Part shown: positions 1 to 11,421 of the stretch, piece by piece
How positions within the stretch are numbered: position 1 is the first letter of the stretch
How the letters are laid out: the number at the start of each line of letters is the position of its first letter
Source of the DNA: Asterias rubens
Taxonomy: Eukaryota > Echinodermata > Asteroidea > Forcipulatida > Asteriidae
NCBI RefSeq assembly: GCF_902459465.1
Contig: NC_047063.1
Span: forward strand, 22,179,055-22,243,054
Direction of reading: 5' to 3'
Length of the DNA stretch: 64,000 nucleotides
The notes under the pieces: generated by a model
Database searches by the model: none
Told to the model about the DNA's origin: nothing
Seen by the model: only the letters and a program-made list of their open reading frames with translations
Program-made: the position numbers and the translations under genes

Positions 1-1750
1 CAAAGAGAAAAAAATATGTGCATGACACAGAAAAGGTCAAAAATTAATTTGCACCTGCAGGCTTGGAATAACATGGAGGCCATGGCCCCATTGTTGCCCC
101 TGGTCTTGGCCTTGGTGTCCCTTCAAAAGTTTCCTTTAGGTTTTAAGATTTCCAAAGACATTGCTCTTTGCAAAATGAAAATGGCCTTGCCCTCTCAGTG
201 TCATTCCAGGCTTGACCTAGTCACATTCTTTTGTTTTAAGACTGAAAACCAGAATCAGGTTGGCTCAGTGGTTTCTTTTCCTGCCTCCGTGTACCCTGGT
301 TCGAATCCCACCTCAGACCGCAGCCTTGCATGTGGATTGAGTTTTCAGTCCCTACCAGGGTTGCGTTTTGGCGGTCGTAACCAAAAACTGTTTCGGTTGA
401 ATTGGCCATTGGTTAATCAGAGGCCAATGACTGAACCAGTTATTGGTTACAATTGCCAAAATACACTCCCGACTGCATGGGTTTCCCCCATTGGGTTTTT
501 CCTTCCACGTCTAAAACTAAGCATTTTGTTTTGTTTTCTATTTTCTGTTATTGCTGCTAATTTTGCTGTGAGAGGGCAAGGCCATTTTCATGTGGGAGTA
601 TACTCCAGAGGACGTTTCTGCACAGTATAGGAAAATGATGTTACAAATTGCACTTCCATTGGAAAATCTTTAGTGTCTAAGGGATCAATTTGATTTAAAT
701 GCATGATGGATCTGATTTCCCTATTATAAAATATTCATCTTGAGAAACTGGTAACTTAAACGATCATAAGTTTTGAATTTAACAACGAAAATTCAAGAGC
801 ACATTTCATCGTGCAAGGAACTAAAATGTAGTGAGGGGTGGCGAGCAATGTGGTCAAGACCACCATAGACCTGAAAATAATGCTTGCATTGCCTTTTTGT
901 TGAGTTAAATTAAAAAACATTTTCAAAAAATGAAATGTTCTACTCGGTACATATAGGCCTACTGTTGTTTTTCTGTCGCATCGCACGCTTTTTTACTTCT
1001 CAATATGTTCAATGCTTTATTTTTAGGTCATCAAGCGATGTGGAGACGATAGCGGAACGAACCCTCATAGTTCTAGGAGTAGTTTTATAGTACATAGGAA
1101 ACTGAAGTTATTGGTGGCAAACGATTGTAAAATGTTCACATATCAACGATGATTTTAAAAACGTAGAGCGTTAAGGAAGCCCAAAATGTTAGACCCTAGT
1201 ATTAAGGCTCACGGGGAGCATTATAATGTTAATAGTTTCTAGTACAAATAGTAAATACAAGTACAACTACCCATGAACTACCATCAATCATCACCAATAC
1301 AACATCAATCACTAATATAATAATAGGCCTATAAAGAAATATAATTTAAATAAAGTAAGTAAAAGATTAAACTTAAAGAAATAGTGGTGGTTGGATCCCA
1401 TAAATAAAAGTTGCAAGGGTATTTCTCTATTAATAACTCAAAGTAATGAAAAATTAATGATCCGAACGAGCATGCCCAGCCGAGAGGCTAGGCAGAGGCC
1501 ACAGCCTGGCCAGGGGCGTGTTTTGGCGACCATGACCAGAAACAAGTTTCTGACGTCAAATTCACTGATCAAAACAATTTCAGAGAGCTACGCAAAAACG
1601 GGTTGGTAACCAGAAAGAGTTCATGACGTAGGTACATCTCTTGAAAATTTATGTTCTCAAAATATATATTATTATTATTATTTATTCGACCAATAGCCGT
1701 AATTTTATTATCGAGGAATGGAACTTAGTCTTTGTAATTTTAGTTATCAA
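1..1750. other. No gene recognised; repeat-derived sequence
   Basis: Positions about 50-240 and 570-700 match a dispersed family seen again near 6838-6950, 22200-22340, 24000-24150, 46970-47080 and 61130-61260 (GGCCATGG and TTGCAAAATGAAAA blocks). The plus-strand open frame at 16-630 runs through this repeat. Positions 1020-1240 resemble 52560-52720, part of the TIR element between NSMCE3 and NDUFAF3. An ATT run lies near 1665-1685. Confidence 0.5.
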
Positions 1751-2100
1751 CATTATTTAATTGTTATGCTTCAATTCAAAGTATTTCATTTTTTAAAAGA
1801 ATTCCAGTACGTTTTCCGATAGTTTTCAGAGTCCGCCATCTTAAAACCAAGCCTAACCGAGCCAACAAGTCGGTTACGGTTTGGTCGGAACAGCGGTTCA
1901 ACCGGACACGCGAAAACGCTTGCCCAATGACCAAAGCGCAAACATGTTTCTGGTTAGGGTCGCCAAAACGCGCTCCATCCCCGGGCCCCCGCCTCACACA
2001 ACACCGGCGGCCGGTGTCCGGACGAGATGGATCATGGATGGACTGTCGTAACTTTCCTAACACTACCTTCTGCAGGCTTTAAACAACCCAAAAACTCTAC

Positions 2101-2229
2101 CTGCAAAATATCAAGGACAAAATCGCCAGCTTCCATCTGTCTAGATGTGAAAAATGATACCGGATTCTTCCTAAATTGTAAGATTTCGGAGAGCCATCGG
2201 TCCGTTTCAAGAACATTGGGCGCAGCCAT
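2101..2229 (-). CDS. Possible first coding exon of an unidentified minus-strand gene
   Basis: An ATG at 2229 in an AAGATGGC context opens 43 codons and ends at a donor-like CAG|GTAGAG (exon end 2101, phase 0). The peptide starts MAAPNVLETDRWLSEIL and looks like ordinary coding sequence, with no low complexity. I do not recognise the family and found no convincing next exon between 1 and 2095, so the rest would lie left of the window. The opposite strand is also open here (2027-2284), so it could be chance. TMEM243 starts 2.7 kb away on the other strand. Confidence 0.33.
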
Positions 2230-2544
2230 CTTGCTTGATTGTTATCAAAAGGGCGCCCTCTATAGTGAAGAAATAAACATGTGATGACACGTGACGTGTG
2301 TCATGTGTGTGTGTGTGTGTGGTGGTTTTTCCCAATCTGTCTGCCGTCTGTGTCGAGCTTCCATGATACGTCAAGATAAGAAACTAGAACTTTTTAAGCA
2401 AAGTTTACAAAACTAAGGTAAGATTTCCATCAACGACAACAGGATCATTTGACAAGCTGCATCCACATAGGATAACTGGCATGACAGGACTCCCTAATTT
2501 CCTAGACCTAGCCCCACCCACTTCATCATGTAGCCAAGGGGAGC

Positions 2545-3018
2545 GGTCCTACTACTTTACTTGCCGTCAACTCGCCGACTTGCCGTCAACTCGCCGTCAA
2601 CTCATTTTTGTGCCGTCAACTCATTAAATTTACATGAAAAATTTATAAATGGGACATGGAAGTGTTAAGTCTGGGCTAAACTACATATTTCTCATGGTTT
2701 TCGGTAAAAATTCATTCACAAAAACGACTTTGTGTTGATAAAAAAAAGTACCAATCATTGACATCTTGGGCCAAGACTAATCAATGTGAAAAAGCAAGAT
2801 GGCGGCCGACGGTTTTGCTGTTTCGAGAAACATTTTTCACGAGAAAAAAACTCAATTTTTATTCCGAAATATGACCTAAAACTTTCGCGAATTCTCTTTG
2901 AGCTGATACTTTACAGTTCTATGCTTCTTTTGTGAATTTTAAATGTATATTGGAGGAGTTGACGGCGAGTTGACGGCGCAAGTGAGTTGAAGGTGAGTTG
3001 ACGGCAAGTAGTAGGACC
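2545..3018. mobile_element. TIR element with subterminal TGCCGTCAACTCG repeats (copy 1)
   Basis: The left end GGTCCTACTACTT is mirrored at the right end by AAGTAGTAGGACC. Both ends carry several short direct copies of TGCCGTCAACTCG or its complement just inside the termini. The interior (about 2640-2940) has no reading frame. Subterminal repeat clusters are typical of non-autonomous cut-and-paste elements, where they would bind transposase. I could not define a clear target-site duplication. Confidence 0.65.
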
Positions 3019-3463
3019 CAAGCTGACTGCTTCAATTTCATCTAGACAAGGAGTCCTACTTTGGGTTTCCACTACTTCAACTCGCCGTCAACTCGCTTGT
3101 GTGCCGTCAACTCGCTTGTGTGCCGTCAACTCGCTTGTGCGGTCAACTGGCCATCAACTCCTCCAATCCAATATACATTTAAAATCCACAAAACAAAAGA
3201 GGCATGAAAGTTTTAACTTAAAGTATTACTACCTAACTAAGCTAATAGTAAAAAGTAAAGGATAATTTGTATAAGTTTATTTAACTTTAGGTTACATTTT
3301 GGTTAGTTTTAATCGCTAAGCAGCAAAGCCGCCATCTTGCTTTTTCACAGAGCTTGTACAAGCAAGGACAACAGACATGCAAAAGGCACTTTACTGAATA
3401 TGGTCAGAGTGGAATTGTGATAGTCTTTGCCCAAGACGTCAATTATCGGTACGGCATTACTGT

Positions 3464-3598
3464 ATAGACCTTATGCATATGACGTCACTATGGGCTTTTT
3501 GTACATGAACGGGCTGAGGTCAAAACAGCTACAACTTAAGTACAACGCACGTTGATGCGGCGTTTGACCTCACCTATCTGCCTATGCATAAGGTCTAT
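3464..3598. mobile_element. Short MITE with ATAGACCTTATGCAT termini
   Basis: The inverted ends are ATAGACCTTATGCAT and ATGCATAAGGTCTAT, 135 bp apart, with GACGTCA just inside one end. It sits inside the 3050-3876 element. A related copy lies at 38354-38506 (AGACCTTATGCACATGACG ... GACGTCAATGCATAAGGTCT). More distant relatives with AGACCCATTGCATATGACG occur near 21035 and 42995-43022. Confidence 0.6.
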
Positions 3599-3731
3599 TA
3601 TTAATTATGTACTGCGCTACGTGTGAATTGATCGCTGGCGTCTTAGGTCAAGACTACTCCAATATCTGCCATTTGCAAAGTGGTTACAAGAGCTGATGGC
3701 GAGTTGACGGCGAGTTGACGGCAAATAGTAG

Positions 3732-3863
3732 GGATAACTTTCCGTATGGCGCTACCACCTTTTCACTCATTTTTACAAAAATGGATATCTCATTGAGGTA
3801 AAGTAGATGCTATATTATTTCATATCGAGTGAAAAAGTGGTGGCGCCATACGGAAACTTTTCC
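3732..3863. mobile_element. hAT-like MITE copy 1 (8-bp TSD AATAGTAG)
   Basis: A 132-bp palindromic element with ends GGATAACTTTCCGTATGG and CCATACGGAAACTTTTCC. It is flanked by the exact direct repeat AATAGTAG at 3724-3731 and 3864-3871. An 8-bp duplication and short TIRs suggest hAT-superfamily mobilisation. It interrupts the terminal repeat of the larger 3050-3876 element, so it is the younger insertion. Confidence 0.85.
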
Positions 3864-4900
3864 AATAGTAGGACCGCCCTCCAGTGCTTGGCCACAAATG
3901 GGGCTACGTACCTGGAATGCCACTGGACTCCTATGCTTCTTGGCCCTAGATCCACATAGCATAGGAGTGTGATGATTTTTAGAATAGAAACTTTACTCCA
4001 CTTGTCACTCTACAAACGAGTAGAGTACAAATCTATTTTGAACGCTTGTTTTGGTGTAATTTTATGAATGAAGAACCTCTGAGCTGACAATCACTCGTTT
4101 AAACTTTGTAACAATACTCTGTAAAAAGCGTAAAGTAATTTTTGTTTATATAAATCTTTTATAAAGTTTTTGTCCAACCCAAACAGAGTCGTGATTCAAA
4201 GAGTCTGAGCGACTGATCTTCACGTCATCTTCTTCTGAGACTACACATCAGATAAAATATTTTAGTGAGCTTTTGAATTCAGGGGGTAGCCTACAGTGAA
4301 ACACACGGTTGGTCAGGAAAGCTGTTTGAAAAACACTAAATCTGGTTTTATGAAGGATGGACCGATGAAAGGCTCTACTGCATTGATCAAACAAAAATAT
4401 CCACTGGATGCAAAGAAGAACTAGGTTAACCAACTTGCATAAAACTAACTTCAACCAGACTGGTTAAACGGATAACATGTCGGTGAAAAGGAGAACTAGT
4501 TAGTAACCCTTCATTCACTGATGGAAGGTTAAACCAGATTGATAGGCAGCACATGTACGTATTCGTTTTGGAAAAAAACAACTAGTCAACAAGTTTCAAC
4601 TTTCTTTGACAACAAAGCTGTTGGATCAGGCAGGCCAGGCAGCAGTAACTAGTTAATAAGTTGAACAACTAGTGTATAATTCTACCTGTTGAAATTGATG
4701 GAAGTTATTAAACCAGACTGGACATAGGAGGTTGAGGAGTCTTTAAACCAAACTAACTAGTTACAAATTGACTAACTTTGGTGGGAGAGTTAAACCTAAC
4801 TGGATAACGGTCTAATTAGTGATAGACAGGAGAGCAAGTTAAAGAACTAATAATCAAGGACTTAGATGGAGAGCTCAAAGAGGACAATCTGAAAGCAACA

Positions 4901-7544
4901 ATGAGTTACCAAAACGGGGATAACATACAAACTCCACTCTTTGGAGAACGACAAACGCAGGTACGGTTTTAAACTTAAGCTGATGGCTTAGCTTTTTTGG
5001 TTCACACAGTTAAATTAACGACAAGGACGCTTTCTTTGTGTATGTTGTAGCATATGAGAGATCTTTTTTTAATTTTATATAACTCCAAAACTTTACACCA
5101 ATGAATGGCAACTCATCAAAGGCTACGAAAGGAGCAACCAGATGTGATGAGTTGTCAGTCTGATGAAGCAACTAGTGTAGTGGTGAAACACGCTGAATTT
5201 TTTAAAAGTTTGTGCTCCTTTTTTTCATCCATATAATGGAATTGGTAAAATGAACATCTTTATTGAAGTTTTAATGAACATTCCTAATGAACATATTCAA
5301 GCAATAACTACAGTTTTCTTTGTTTGCTTCAATAGTGTATTATTTTCTTCTTTTGTTTCAGGACAGAGTCATTAACCTTTCACTAGGGATAATTACTGCA
5401 ATTGCTGTAACAGTGAGTATTGTGTTCTTGAAATTTATCTTGCACTGTTGCACAGAAAATGGCAAAAGGCTCTTCAGAAACCATCACGACGCCTACACAC
5501 ATTCTATTTGTTTGCATCCACGTGGAGACATCTTTTGTTCTGTCCTTTGTCTCTGTAGTCAAGAACCTCCCATAGACTTAATACACAACATTCCATTTGG
5601 AGCACCCCAGTCTTTAGAATTCCCCTGTGGAGACCTTTTGTTTTTTTCCCTTTTCTGTTTCGGTCTTGGTCTATAATGCTAGGTCTGATTTTTTGGCAAC
5701 TGTACCATAAAAAAATAGATTTAAATTAAAAAATTGAGTTTTATAGATCATTAAGTGTTTTGAGTAAGTTGCAAGTTTTTCATTCATAGCTGTTGCAAAA
5801 AATAAATTGTAAACGATTAATACAAATTTTGTTTGCTTTGTTACTCTCAAGCAGCTATTCACAGATGTTGTGTTTACATGAGGGAATTTTTTACGTCAAA
5901 CATTTTTGTCTTGGACATGCAGTCTAAGAAAATTGTATGATGACAATATAGAGTTTTGGGGTTGAAAAAAGACAAGTTTACTAGAGCGGGATTGGAACCA
6001 ACGACCTCCAGATTAACGAACCAGCGGTCTACCAACTGAGCTATGTAGCCCTAATTTTGTTAATACCTTTGGCTATCCGAGCAAAGATGTTTTGCAAAAT
6101 AGGGAGACTGCCAACATATGGCTAAAAAAACTCAGTTGGTAGAGCACCGGCACTTTAATCCGTAGTTCATTGGTTTAAATCCTGTTCTTGTAAATTTTTC
6201 TTTGTTTAACCCCAAAACATTAAAATTTACCACTGACATAGTCATTGACTACAATTATCCTTCTCTAAAAAAATTGTTATGATAATATTTGTATTCTTTT
6301 GTTGCAGGTAACATTTGTAAGCTCATTTATATTTCCAAAATGGCCGCCCTCCACTGTGAACGTCATCTTTGCGTTTGTTATTGTCTTGGTTTGCATTGGA
6401 AATTTATTACTGGTAAGTTTGTTTTCTTTTCTTTTCTCGATTTGTTTTTCTTTGAGGATAAATAAAGAGTTGAATTTGGTTTTAACTTGCTGTAGTAAAA
6501 AACAAATACTTGTTTATGCAGAAGACAAACTATAATACCGGTAGTGTGTTTCACTGCTTTGGTCCTATCCTGGGCCCAATTTGATAGAGCTGCTTAAGCG
6601 GAGTGCTTAAAAACTTTCTGCTAAGCAACAGAAAGCAGGAAACCGGTTACAGATTGTACATATAACATGCTATTTTGGCTGGTAGCCTTATTCTAGAAAG
6701 CATAATTTTCTTCTGCTTAGCTACTTTTGCTTTTAAAGCATTTTTATGAAATTATGCGCACAGCACAATTCCATAGAGCTGCTTAAGCACAAAAAGTAGC
6801 TAAGCACAAATACATCATAGTATCTGTTGACCTGGTCTTGGCCTTCAGTGGCCCATCAAAAGTTTCCCGTGTATTTTAAGATTTTCTAAATGAAAGAGCC
6901 CTTTGCAAAATGAAAATGGCCTTGCCTTTCCAATATGAACTTCCAGCCCTTTGTCCACAAAGCTCTTAATGGCAAGGGTCCCCACTGTGTTTCTGAACTG
7001 CTTCAAGTTTACACTCCATCAAGGAATCTTCGATCAAGTTCTATGCTTCTCCTCATTGAACCCAAGTCTCGACACTCGTGGGGTGACAGGTCTTTTTCTT
7101 CAGCCGCACCACGCATCTGGAACTCTCTACCACTTAATCTTCGATCTTGTCTTTGTACAGCAAAATTCAAGTCTCTTCTCAAAACTTATCTTATGTCACA
7201 AGTTTTCAATGACTAATTTTGTTGTGTCTGTTTTTCTTTGTGTTGTGTTTTGTTTTTTGTTTTGTTTTTGGTTTTACTGCGCCTTGAACACCCAGCAGGG
7301 TGGATATGTGCGCATTACAAGTCTTATTATTATTATTATTTATTATTAGCATACCATGATAATAATTTTGAAAACATTTCCCCATTTTTGTTTGTAGATA
7401 TACTGGTATCGTGAAGGGGACATATCTCCGAAATTCAGGGGTCTGATCTACTACAATGCTGCCACCATCCTGTGTCTTTGTGTCTGCGCAAATCTCTACA
7501 TTCACCAAGTGGAAAAATCAATGGTGTTCGCCACAGTATCCTAA
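4901..7544 (+). CDS. TMEM243: TMEM243 (MM-TRAG-like) three-pass membrane protein
   Basis: Four coding exons: 4901-4960, 5362-5412, 6308-6412 and 7398-7544, all phase 0, with introns GT/AG. The product is 120 aa; human TMEM243 is about 118 aa. Exon 1 has the family motif PLFGE, exon 2 starts DRVINLSLG, and exon 4 has IYWYREGD and FRGLIYY followed by CLCVCANLYIH, all hallmarks of the family. Hydrophobic stretches at about 22-45, 53-75 and 86-108 fit three membrane segments. The start is the first ATG after an in-frame stop upstream. Molecular function is poorly known (multidrug-resistance-associated in mammals). Intron 2 holds two tRNA-derived SINE heads, and intron 3 holds a CR1/L2-like LINE fragment and a GGGCCCAATTT repeat. 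Confidence 0.93.
5975..6052 (-). mobile_element. tRNA-derived SINE head in TMEM243 intron 2
   Basis: The minus strand has an A box (TAGCTCAGTTGGTAGA) and a B box (GGTTCCAATCC) at tRNA spacing. The acceptor ends do not pair (GGGCTAC against CTCTAGT), so this is a SINE promoter region and not a functional tRNA gene. A close copy lies at 34952-35030. Confidence 0.7.
6118..6225 (+). mobile_element. tRNA-derived SINE head, inverted relative to 5975-6052
   Basis: It carries CTCAGTTGGTAGAGC (A box) and a decayed B box (GGTTTAAATCC), then the family flank ending TTTAACCCCAAAAC. It faces away from the copy at 5975-6052, so a transcript through this intron contains an inverted pair. Confidence 0.6.
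6572..6830. repeat. GGGCCCAATTT/GCTTAAGCAC palindromic repeat
   Basis: The element begins GGGCCCAATTTGATAGAGC and ends with an inverted version (TTTTTATGAAATT), rich in GCTTAGC and GCTTAAGC motifs. Copies of the family: 8110-8279, 14935-15112, 16475-16620, 29010-29196, 29870-30122, 47291-47466, 50163-50355, 60078-60236 and 60371-60558. The copy at 50163-50355 has the clearest paired ends. Confidence 0.6.
6951..7345 (+). mobile_element. 5'-truncated CR1/L2-like LINE, end of ORF2 plus 3' tail
   Basis: About 90 codons (to the stop near 7214) encode the conserved end of a non-LTR reverse-transcriptase ORF: VHKALNGKGP, YTPSRNLRSS, GDRSFSSAAPRIWNSLPL, FKSLLKTYL. A 3' tail ending ATGTGCGCATTACAAG and an ATT microsatellite (7325-7348) follow. 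It lies inside TMEM243 intron 3. The same 3' end recurs at 21870-22015 and 33985-34185. Frame intact in this part, but no reverse-transcriptase core is present. Confidence 0.85.
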
Positions 7545-9363
7545 CAGGAGGTTTGTGCAAAAAAGGAGCCGTAAATTATCGTCATAGCTGAAAAGGTCAC
7601 ATTTTTTGTCTTCGAATTGTGTTATTAATTTTATTCTTTGTTGGTGTCCATTGAAGTTTGAAATGTGTTTCTAACACCCGTTTTAGACAGGTGTGCCAGA
7701 GTTGTGCTGAACCAAATAGATTAGGAGCGACTCTAGGTTGGTTTCAGGCTGGCGAACTTATTATTTACATTAGGCTCGGCTCACGACAAACCAACGTCTG
7801 AAACCAAGGCGCTCCAGAGTCGTTCCGAACGACTGCAACAGTTTATCTTTCGACTTTTAGCGTGGCCAGTCGCTCCTTACTGTTTTCGACGTTGAACTTT
7901 TTATGTACTTAATTCAGAATTTGGTTCTGCGAGATTCTGGAGCCCCTGTCTAAAACAGGTGTTGATCCCCTATTTTTGGACCAATAGTATCCACTGTGGT
8001 TTTGAATTGTAGACAAACTTTGCCAACCAGCCTGCAATCCGATGTCATGTAGTGAATGCATACACAATTAACCCTCTTACTGTCTGACCATTCAATGTCA
8101 TTGACTTATAGCAGAAAACAGTGCTTAAAAGTTTTCTGCTGAGCAAAAAAAAAGCAGATTACCAGTCACAGATTGTACATAATGACATGCTATTTTGGCT
8201 GGTAACCTTGTTTTTTAAGCATAATTTTGTTGTGTTTAGCTACTTGTTGTGCTTTAAGCAGCTCTATGAAATTGGGACCTGATAGGAATTGATCGAAGCC
8301 AAATTCAATTTGTATGTTTCTTAAAGGGTGCACATAACATCTGTATAAGTAAAAATATAAATGTTCATAGATTTGCACACAACTTACATGGTGTAAAGCT
8401 GGTCATGGTGGGACCTCCTTTTACATTGTGTTTGCTTGGCAATGCAATATTTTTTTAGAATGAATAAAACAATTAGTTTTGATCTTGCAAGTCCAAAACT
8501 CAATGTTTGAAAACAGTAAAAACATTTATGGTTTTCACCACTTGTTTCTTGTGACTCCAAATAAACATTCACAGGTTTGTTATTTCATGTGTACTTTTGG
8601 TCACATCAAGTGTGGATACTGGTCTTTGACAATGTCCAATGAGACACATTATAAAGGTCATTAAGCATTCTATGAATTGCTGAGAAAACAGATTTGCTAA
8701 GCACTGAAAAATCCTGCATGGCAGGAATGGCGCACCAGTCAAAAAAATATATGATGTCAATTGTTTAAGACTGGTTCCCAAATATTTGTATGCTTGGAAA
8801 GTAAAATGTATAAAGCAGAATTGTGGGTTTCACAGCACTGTGAAAGTTTGCCCTGATAAAGTTTATTTAAGCAAAATGCTTAGTATAAGTTGATTTAGAG
8901 TCAAAGGTTCCAAGATGTATGATGAATTCATGGAAAGTTTCCTTTTAAGCTTTCAAAAAATCTTAAATATTACTTTAAATTCTTTTAATCATTAAAGCTT
9001 GCCTTGCCTCAGAACAAATGCTTTCGAAAATATCTGTAAATATTGGTATTTTTGTTTTCAAAGTATGTCTGAAATTGATCTATTAGGTCAAATTATCTTA
9101 TGTCTTGTAAAATCAAAATAACTTAAAAGTCAGCTTTAATTTGATAAATCTAAACAAACGGCAATAAATCTCATAATTAAAAATAAATAAAACAATTTCA
9201 CAGGATTTATCAGAAAGAAAAAAATGCTTTGAAGAAAGCAAGTTCTCCTGCATAAGTAACAACTGGATGCACCATTAAATAATTCAACAAACTATAAGCT
9301 TTGGTTTACAAGCCCAGTTTCCTCAAAACAATATTGATAGTTTATGTTTATTTATTATACAAC
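7545..9363. other. 3' flank of TMEM243; no gene recognised
   Basis: It probably begins with the TMEM243 3' UTR. Positions 8110-8279 hold a GGGCCCAATTT-family repeat; 8640-8720 has a weaker relative. The remainder is AT-rich with only short open frames and no recognised protein similarity. Confidence 0.5.
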
Positions 9364-9741
9364 TTAAAGGCACTGGACACTTTTGATAATTGTCAAAGAC
9401 TAGTCTTCACAGTTGGTGTATCTCAACATATATGCATAAAATAACAAACCTGTGAAAATTTGAGCTCAATCGGTCATCGAAGTTGCGAGATAATAACGAA
9501 TGAAAAAACACCCTTGTCAGACGAAGTTGTGTGCGTTTAGATGGTTGATTTCAAGACCTAAAATTCTCAATCTGAGGTCTCAAAATCAAATTCGTGGAAA
9601 ATTTCTTCTTTCTCAAAAACTATGACACTTCAGAAGGAGCCGTCTCTCACAATGTCTTATACCACCAATCTCTCCCCATTACTTGTTACCAAGAAAGGTT
9701 TTATGCTAATAATTATTACCATTAGTGTCCACTACCTTTAA
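9364..9741. mobile_element. TTAA MITE family A, copy 1
   Basis: TTAA-bounded element with ends TTAAAGGCACTGGACAC and GTGTCCACTACCTTTAA. Near-identical relatives in the window: 14562-14928, 15847-16239, 20339-20690, 33093-33478, 40373-40720, 40867-41252, 42608-42896 (one end missing), 44420-44760 (one end missing), 50372-50750, 55885-56275 (divergent), 57683-58061, 59034-59384 and 59381-59769. The full-length element is about 385 bp and has no coding frame. TTAA ends suggest mobilisation by a piggyBac-type transposase; that is inference. Confidence 0.8.
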
Positions 9742-9759
9742 ATAATATTTGTTACGGTT

Positions 9760-10300
9760 CTCCTCATGATTTCTCAGAACTGTGGGGCATTTTGGACTAA
9801 ATTTGGGAAGTTTGGGCAGAAGCATGCTGAATTGAAACAAGGTCTTCCAAATGTTTTCTACTTGGTGGTTATTTTTTTATTATTTTTTTTAAAGTCCTAC
9901 TGTTTTGGGGTGTGTTTGATTGTGTGTAAGCCGAAAGGTTGGCTTTTTATCAGTCACAATATGCTAGCATAGCATGGGGAGAACCAGGCTTTAATGACAA
10001 ATCAGTGAAACCAAGTAATTATGCCAGTATTACAAGTCTTACAATATATTGATAAATAATGTGCAAACAAATATATACTTATCTTGTAACTTTACTTGTT
10101 ATTCAAATGACACTAATACAAGTACTTTTTGATTACCATTTGAATGTACAACTTGAATGTTCACAATAAACAGAAAAGGGCACAAATGTGCTTAGAATGC
10201 CAAGTAATGAAAACATTGCCTAATATTGACTTATTCTTAAAAAGTGAGAATGAAGTGATTGACTCAAAGTAGTTCTGTGCAGGAGAATGGATGAAAAAGT
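9760..10300. repeat. Dispersed repeat shared with 19830-20335 (opposite orientation)
   Basis: Positions 9770-9860 (GGGGCATTTTGGACTAAAT, TTGAAACAAGGTC) match the reverse complement of about 20160-20260. The rest is AT-rich and unassigned. No gene seen. Confidence 0.45.
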
Positions 10301-11421
10301 GTAGATTCGTGGATATAATGTACGAGCCGAAGGCCAGAACAATGTACTCACGAATAGAGTCTATTCTCTGACTTCAACTATTTCCTACATTGGTTATGTA
10401 ACAGTTTCAATGAATTGGATTTATCAATAATAATAATAACACTAATTAGTCTATCTAATTTCGTATACGATGTCAAACGACGGTTGGTCACATTTTATCA
10501 TTATTTTACACAATAGGCATACTTTAGTGCTTGCAACATCATTGAGTACAATATCAGTTTGCTCAGCTAACAATCAAGTGTGGAACTATAGAAGATTTGC
10601 TGAAGTGAAAAATGTTTTTGTCAATTGAAAGATAACATATTTTCAGCTGTGTTTTAATGCACTTCATGACATGCTATCTTTCAGTTTGGAAAGACAGTAA
10701 TTTTTAAGTTGAACTGTTATAAGTAGACTGGTATTAAGGAATCTACACTCAACTGTAAACTGGTAAGGAATCTACTCTCAAGTGTTGAATCGTAAAAATA
10801 ATCTGAACTTTCAACAATAGAGTGACTTCGAAGAAATAGTTTAATTCAATATAACAGACACTGTACACTACATTTTGTAGGCATTTCTATATTTTACCAT
10901 AGATTTTTAAAAACTTACACTTCAATGTTGTAAAATGCGTCTGAATTGTGGAAACAAGTGACAGATTGAAGGAATTGTATTTGTTCGGTAAATGAAACCC
11001 ACTCTTTGTTTCAATCCTATATAGCTTTCAATCAATCAAGTTGAGCGCCATCTAGAAGCTTGAGCCTGCTCAGTGATTTTTCTCCGTTCCGGTCAAGCAT
11101 GCAGGAGCGTAGTTCCTCAGCGCTGGTCAAGCCGGCGTCTCGCTTCTGTGTGTCTATAGTTTTAGATTCATACCATAGCAGGGAATAATCATTTGTGCGC
11201 CTGCGTACTCCTCGTTATGAGGCATTCTTCACTTACGCAGTTAGCACAGAAATTTGGCGCTTGCCCTGTAAGAAAAGAATGGTGATCGCAAGTGTGGAAT
11301 TCGGTGATAAGCAGAGCCATGAAATTGGGCCCAGGATGAGAGCTAGCGGACTTGCTTTTTAGTGTTTGTTGTTACTGTAGCTATCCCATGGAGGAGTTCC
11401 TATATCAACATCAAGTTTATC
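10301..11421. other. 3' flank of the GPCR; no gene recognised
   Basis: A small inverted repeat (ATTCGTGGATATAATGTACG against its complement) lies at 10304-10358. Positions 11215-11335 are an end of the ATGAAATTGGGCCC repeat family. Nothing else was identified. Confidence 0.4.

Larger units (their letters stand above)
3050..3876. mobile_element. Second copy of the TGCCGTCAACTCG element, inverted and interrupted
   Basis: It starts GGAGTCCTACTTTGGG, carries four TGCCGTCAACTCG-like repeats at 3078-3160, and ends with GAGTTGACGG repeats (about 3698-3722) and TAGTAGGACC. Its interior motif GCCGCCATCTTGC (about 3328) is the reverse complement of the interior of the 2545-3018 copy, so the two copies are inverted relative to each other. 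It is interrupted by two other elements, at 3464-3598 and 3732-3863. Confidence 0.6.

Noticed and set aside
16-630. 204-aa plus-strand frame at the left edge
   Set aside because: The frame runs through a dispersed repeat seen at several other sites. No domain recognised.
5975-6060. A tRNA gene on the minus strand
   Set aside because: A and B boxes are present, but the acceptor stem does not pair and copies with the same flanks occur elsewhere, so it is a SINE head. The same applies to 13990-14085, 34952-35030 and 62795-62885.
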